From the NCBI RefSeq assembly GCF_024362695.1, contig NC_065417.1:12269001-12333000 (forward strand): DNA of 64,000 nt, in the 5' to 3' direction. Both the position numbers and the translations under genes were made by a program. The DNA is from Pectinophora gossypiella (taxonomy: Eukaryota; Arthropoda; Insecta; Lepidoptera; Gelechiidae). Below the pieces are notes generated by a model. It was not told the DNA's origin. It made no database searches and saw only the letters and a program-made list of their open reading frames with translations. This document shows, piece after piece, positions 63,778 through 64,000 of this stretch (position 1 is its first letter; every line of letters starts with the position of its first letter).

Positions 63778-63945
63778 GTAATATACGACCCGGACGACCC
63801 GAGTAGGTACTGAGAACATATAGGCGACCAATCAGCGCGAGAATAAGTATACACACACACACAAGTAAGTATAAGTATACACTTCGACTTGGACTACGCA
63901 TCAGTCTTTGGTATTTCACTAAGTCATCAATGCTTACCTACATAG

Positions 63946-64000
63946 TTATGTACATACGTAAACTCACGCCCGTAATCCCTAATGGGGTGGGCAGAGCCAC
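63946..64000 (-). repeat. Family C 3' end, cut by the window end
   Basis: ACATACGTAAACTCACGCCC, GTAATCCCTAATGGGGTGGG, CAGAGCCAC. Continues beyond the window. Confidence 0.6.

Larger units (their letters stand above)
47057..64000 (+). other. Presumed opsin intron 5, or sequence 3' of a truncated gene (no exon found)
   Basis: Starts with a good donor (GTAAGT). I searched by eye for codons of the expected next exon (a loop 3 block of the type HEKMLREQAKKMNVKSL, then TM6 WTPYA and TM7) on the + strand and found none to 64000. The whole stretch is repeat-rich. If the gene is intact, the intron exceeds 16.9 kb. Confidence 0.5.

Overview
The window is nuclear DNA from a lepidopteran insect (moth or butterfly). 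It is AT-rich and dense in short interspersed repeats, foldback MITEs, a Helitron, a hAT-type element and worn 3' ends of non-LTR retrotransposons. It contains one clearly recognisable host gene, an insect visual opsin of the blue-sensitive clade. I see no bacterial-type operons, CRISPR arrays or rRNA genes, and no intact tRNA gene.

Layout. From 1 to about 35.2 kb there is intergenic DNA full of repeats. It holds a foldback element (1.48-1.93 kb), a degenerate tandem array (4.0-4.5 kb), a hAT element with a perfect 8-bp target duplication (5.88-6.38 kb), a tandem duplication (7.3-7.7 kb), a composite tRNA/5S-type SINE (15.1-15.4 kb), a large foldback MITE (24.3-24.6 kb), a weak candidate exon (26.65-26.79 kb) and a CpG-rich stretch (27.5-28.15 kb). 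From about 35.22 to 47.06 kb, on the + strand, lie a candidate promoter and the first five coding exons of the opsin: 35447-35502, 36072-36263, 41781-41996, 42430-42560 and 46917-47056. Together they are 735 nt and give 245 residues, from the start codon through transmembrane helix 5. All four joins keep frame at GT/AG sites. I could not find the exons for loop 3, helices 6 and 7 (with the retinal-binding lysine) and the tail. Intron 5 therefore either runs more than 16.9 kb, past the end of the window, or the gene is broken. From 47.06 kb to the end there is more repeat-rich DNA: SINEs, a Helitron, several foldback MITEs and four LINE protein remnants.

How it works together. The opsin is the only gene with a confident function: a Gq-coupled photoreceptor pigment of rhabdomeric photoreceptors. 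Its introns and flanks have been shaped by repeats. SINEs in opposite orientation sit 44 bp before and about 50 bp after exon 5, and a MITE-derived CRE-like site lies about 0.8 kb upstream of the candidate start site. Most other open reading frames in the window are chance or repeat-derived. Repeat family letters (A, B, C and so on) are my own labels, defined by similarity between copies inside this window; I could not run a repeat-library search.
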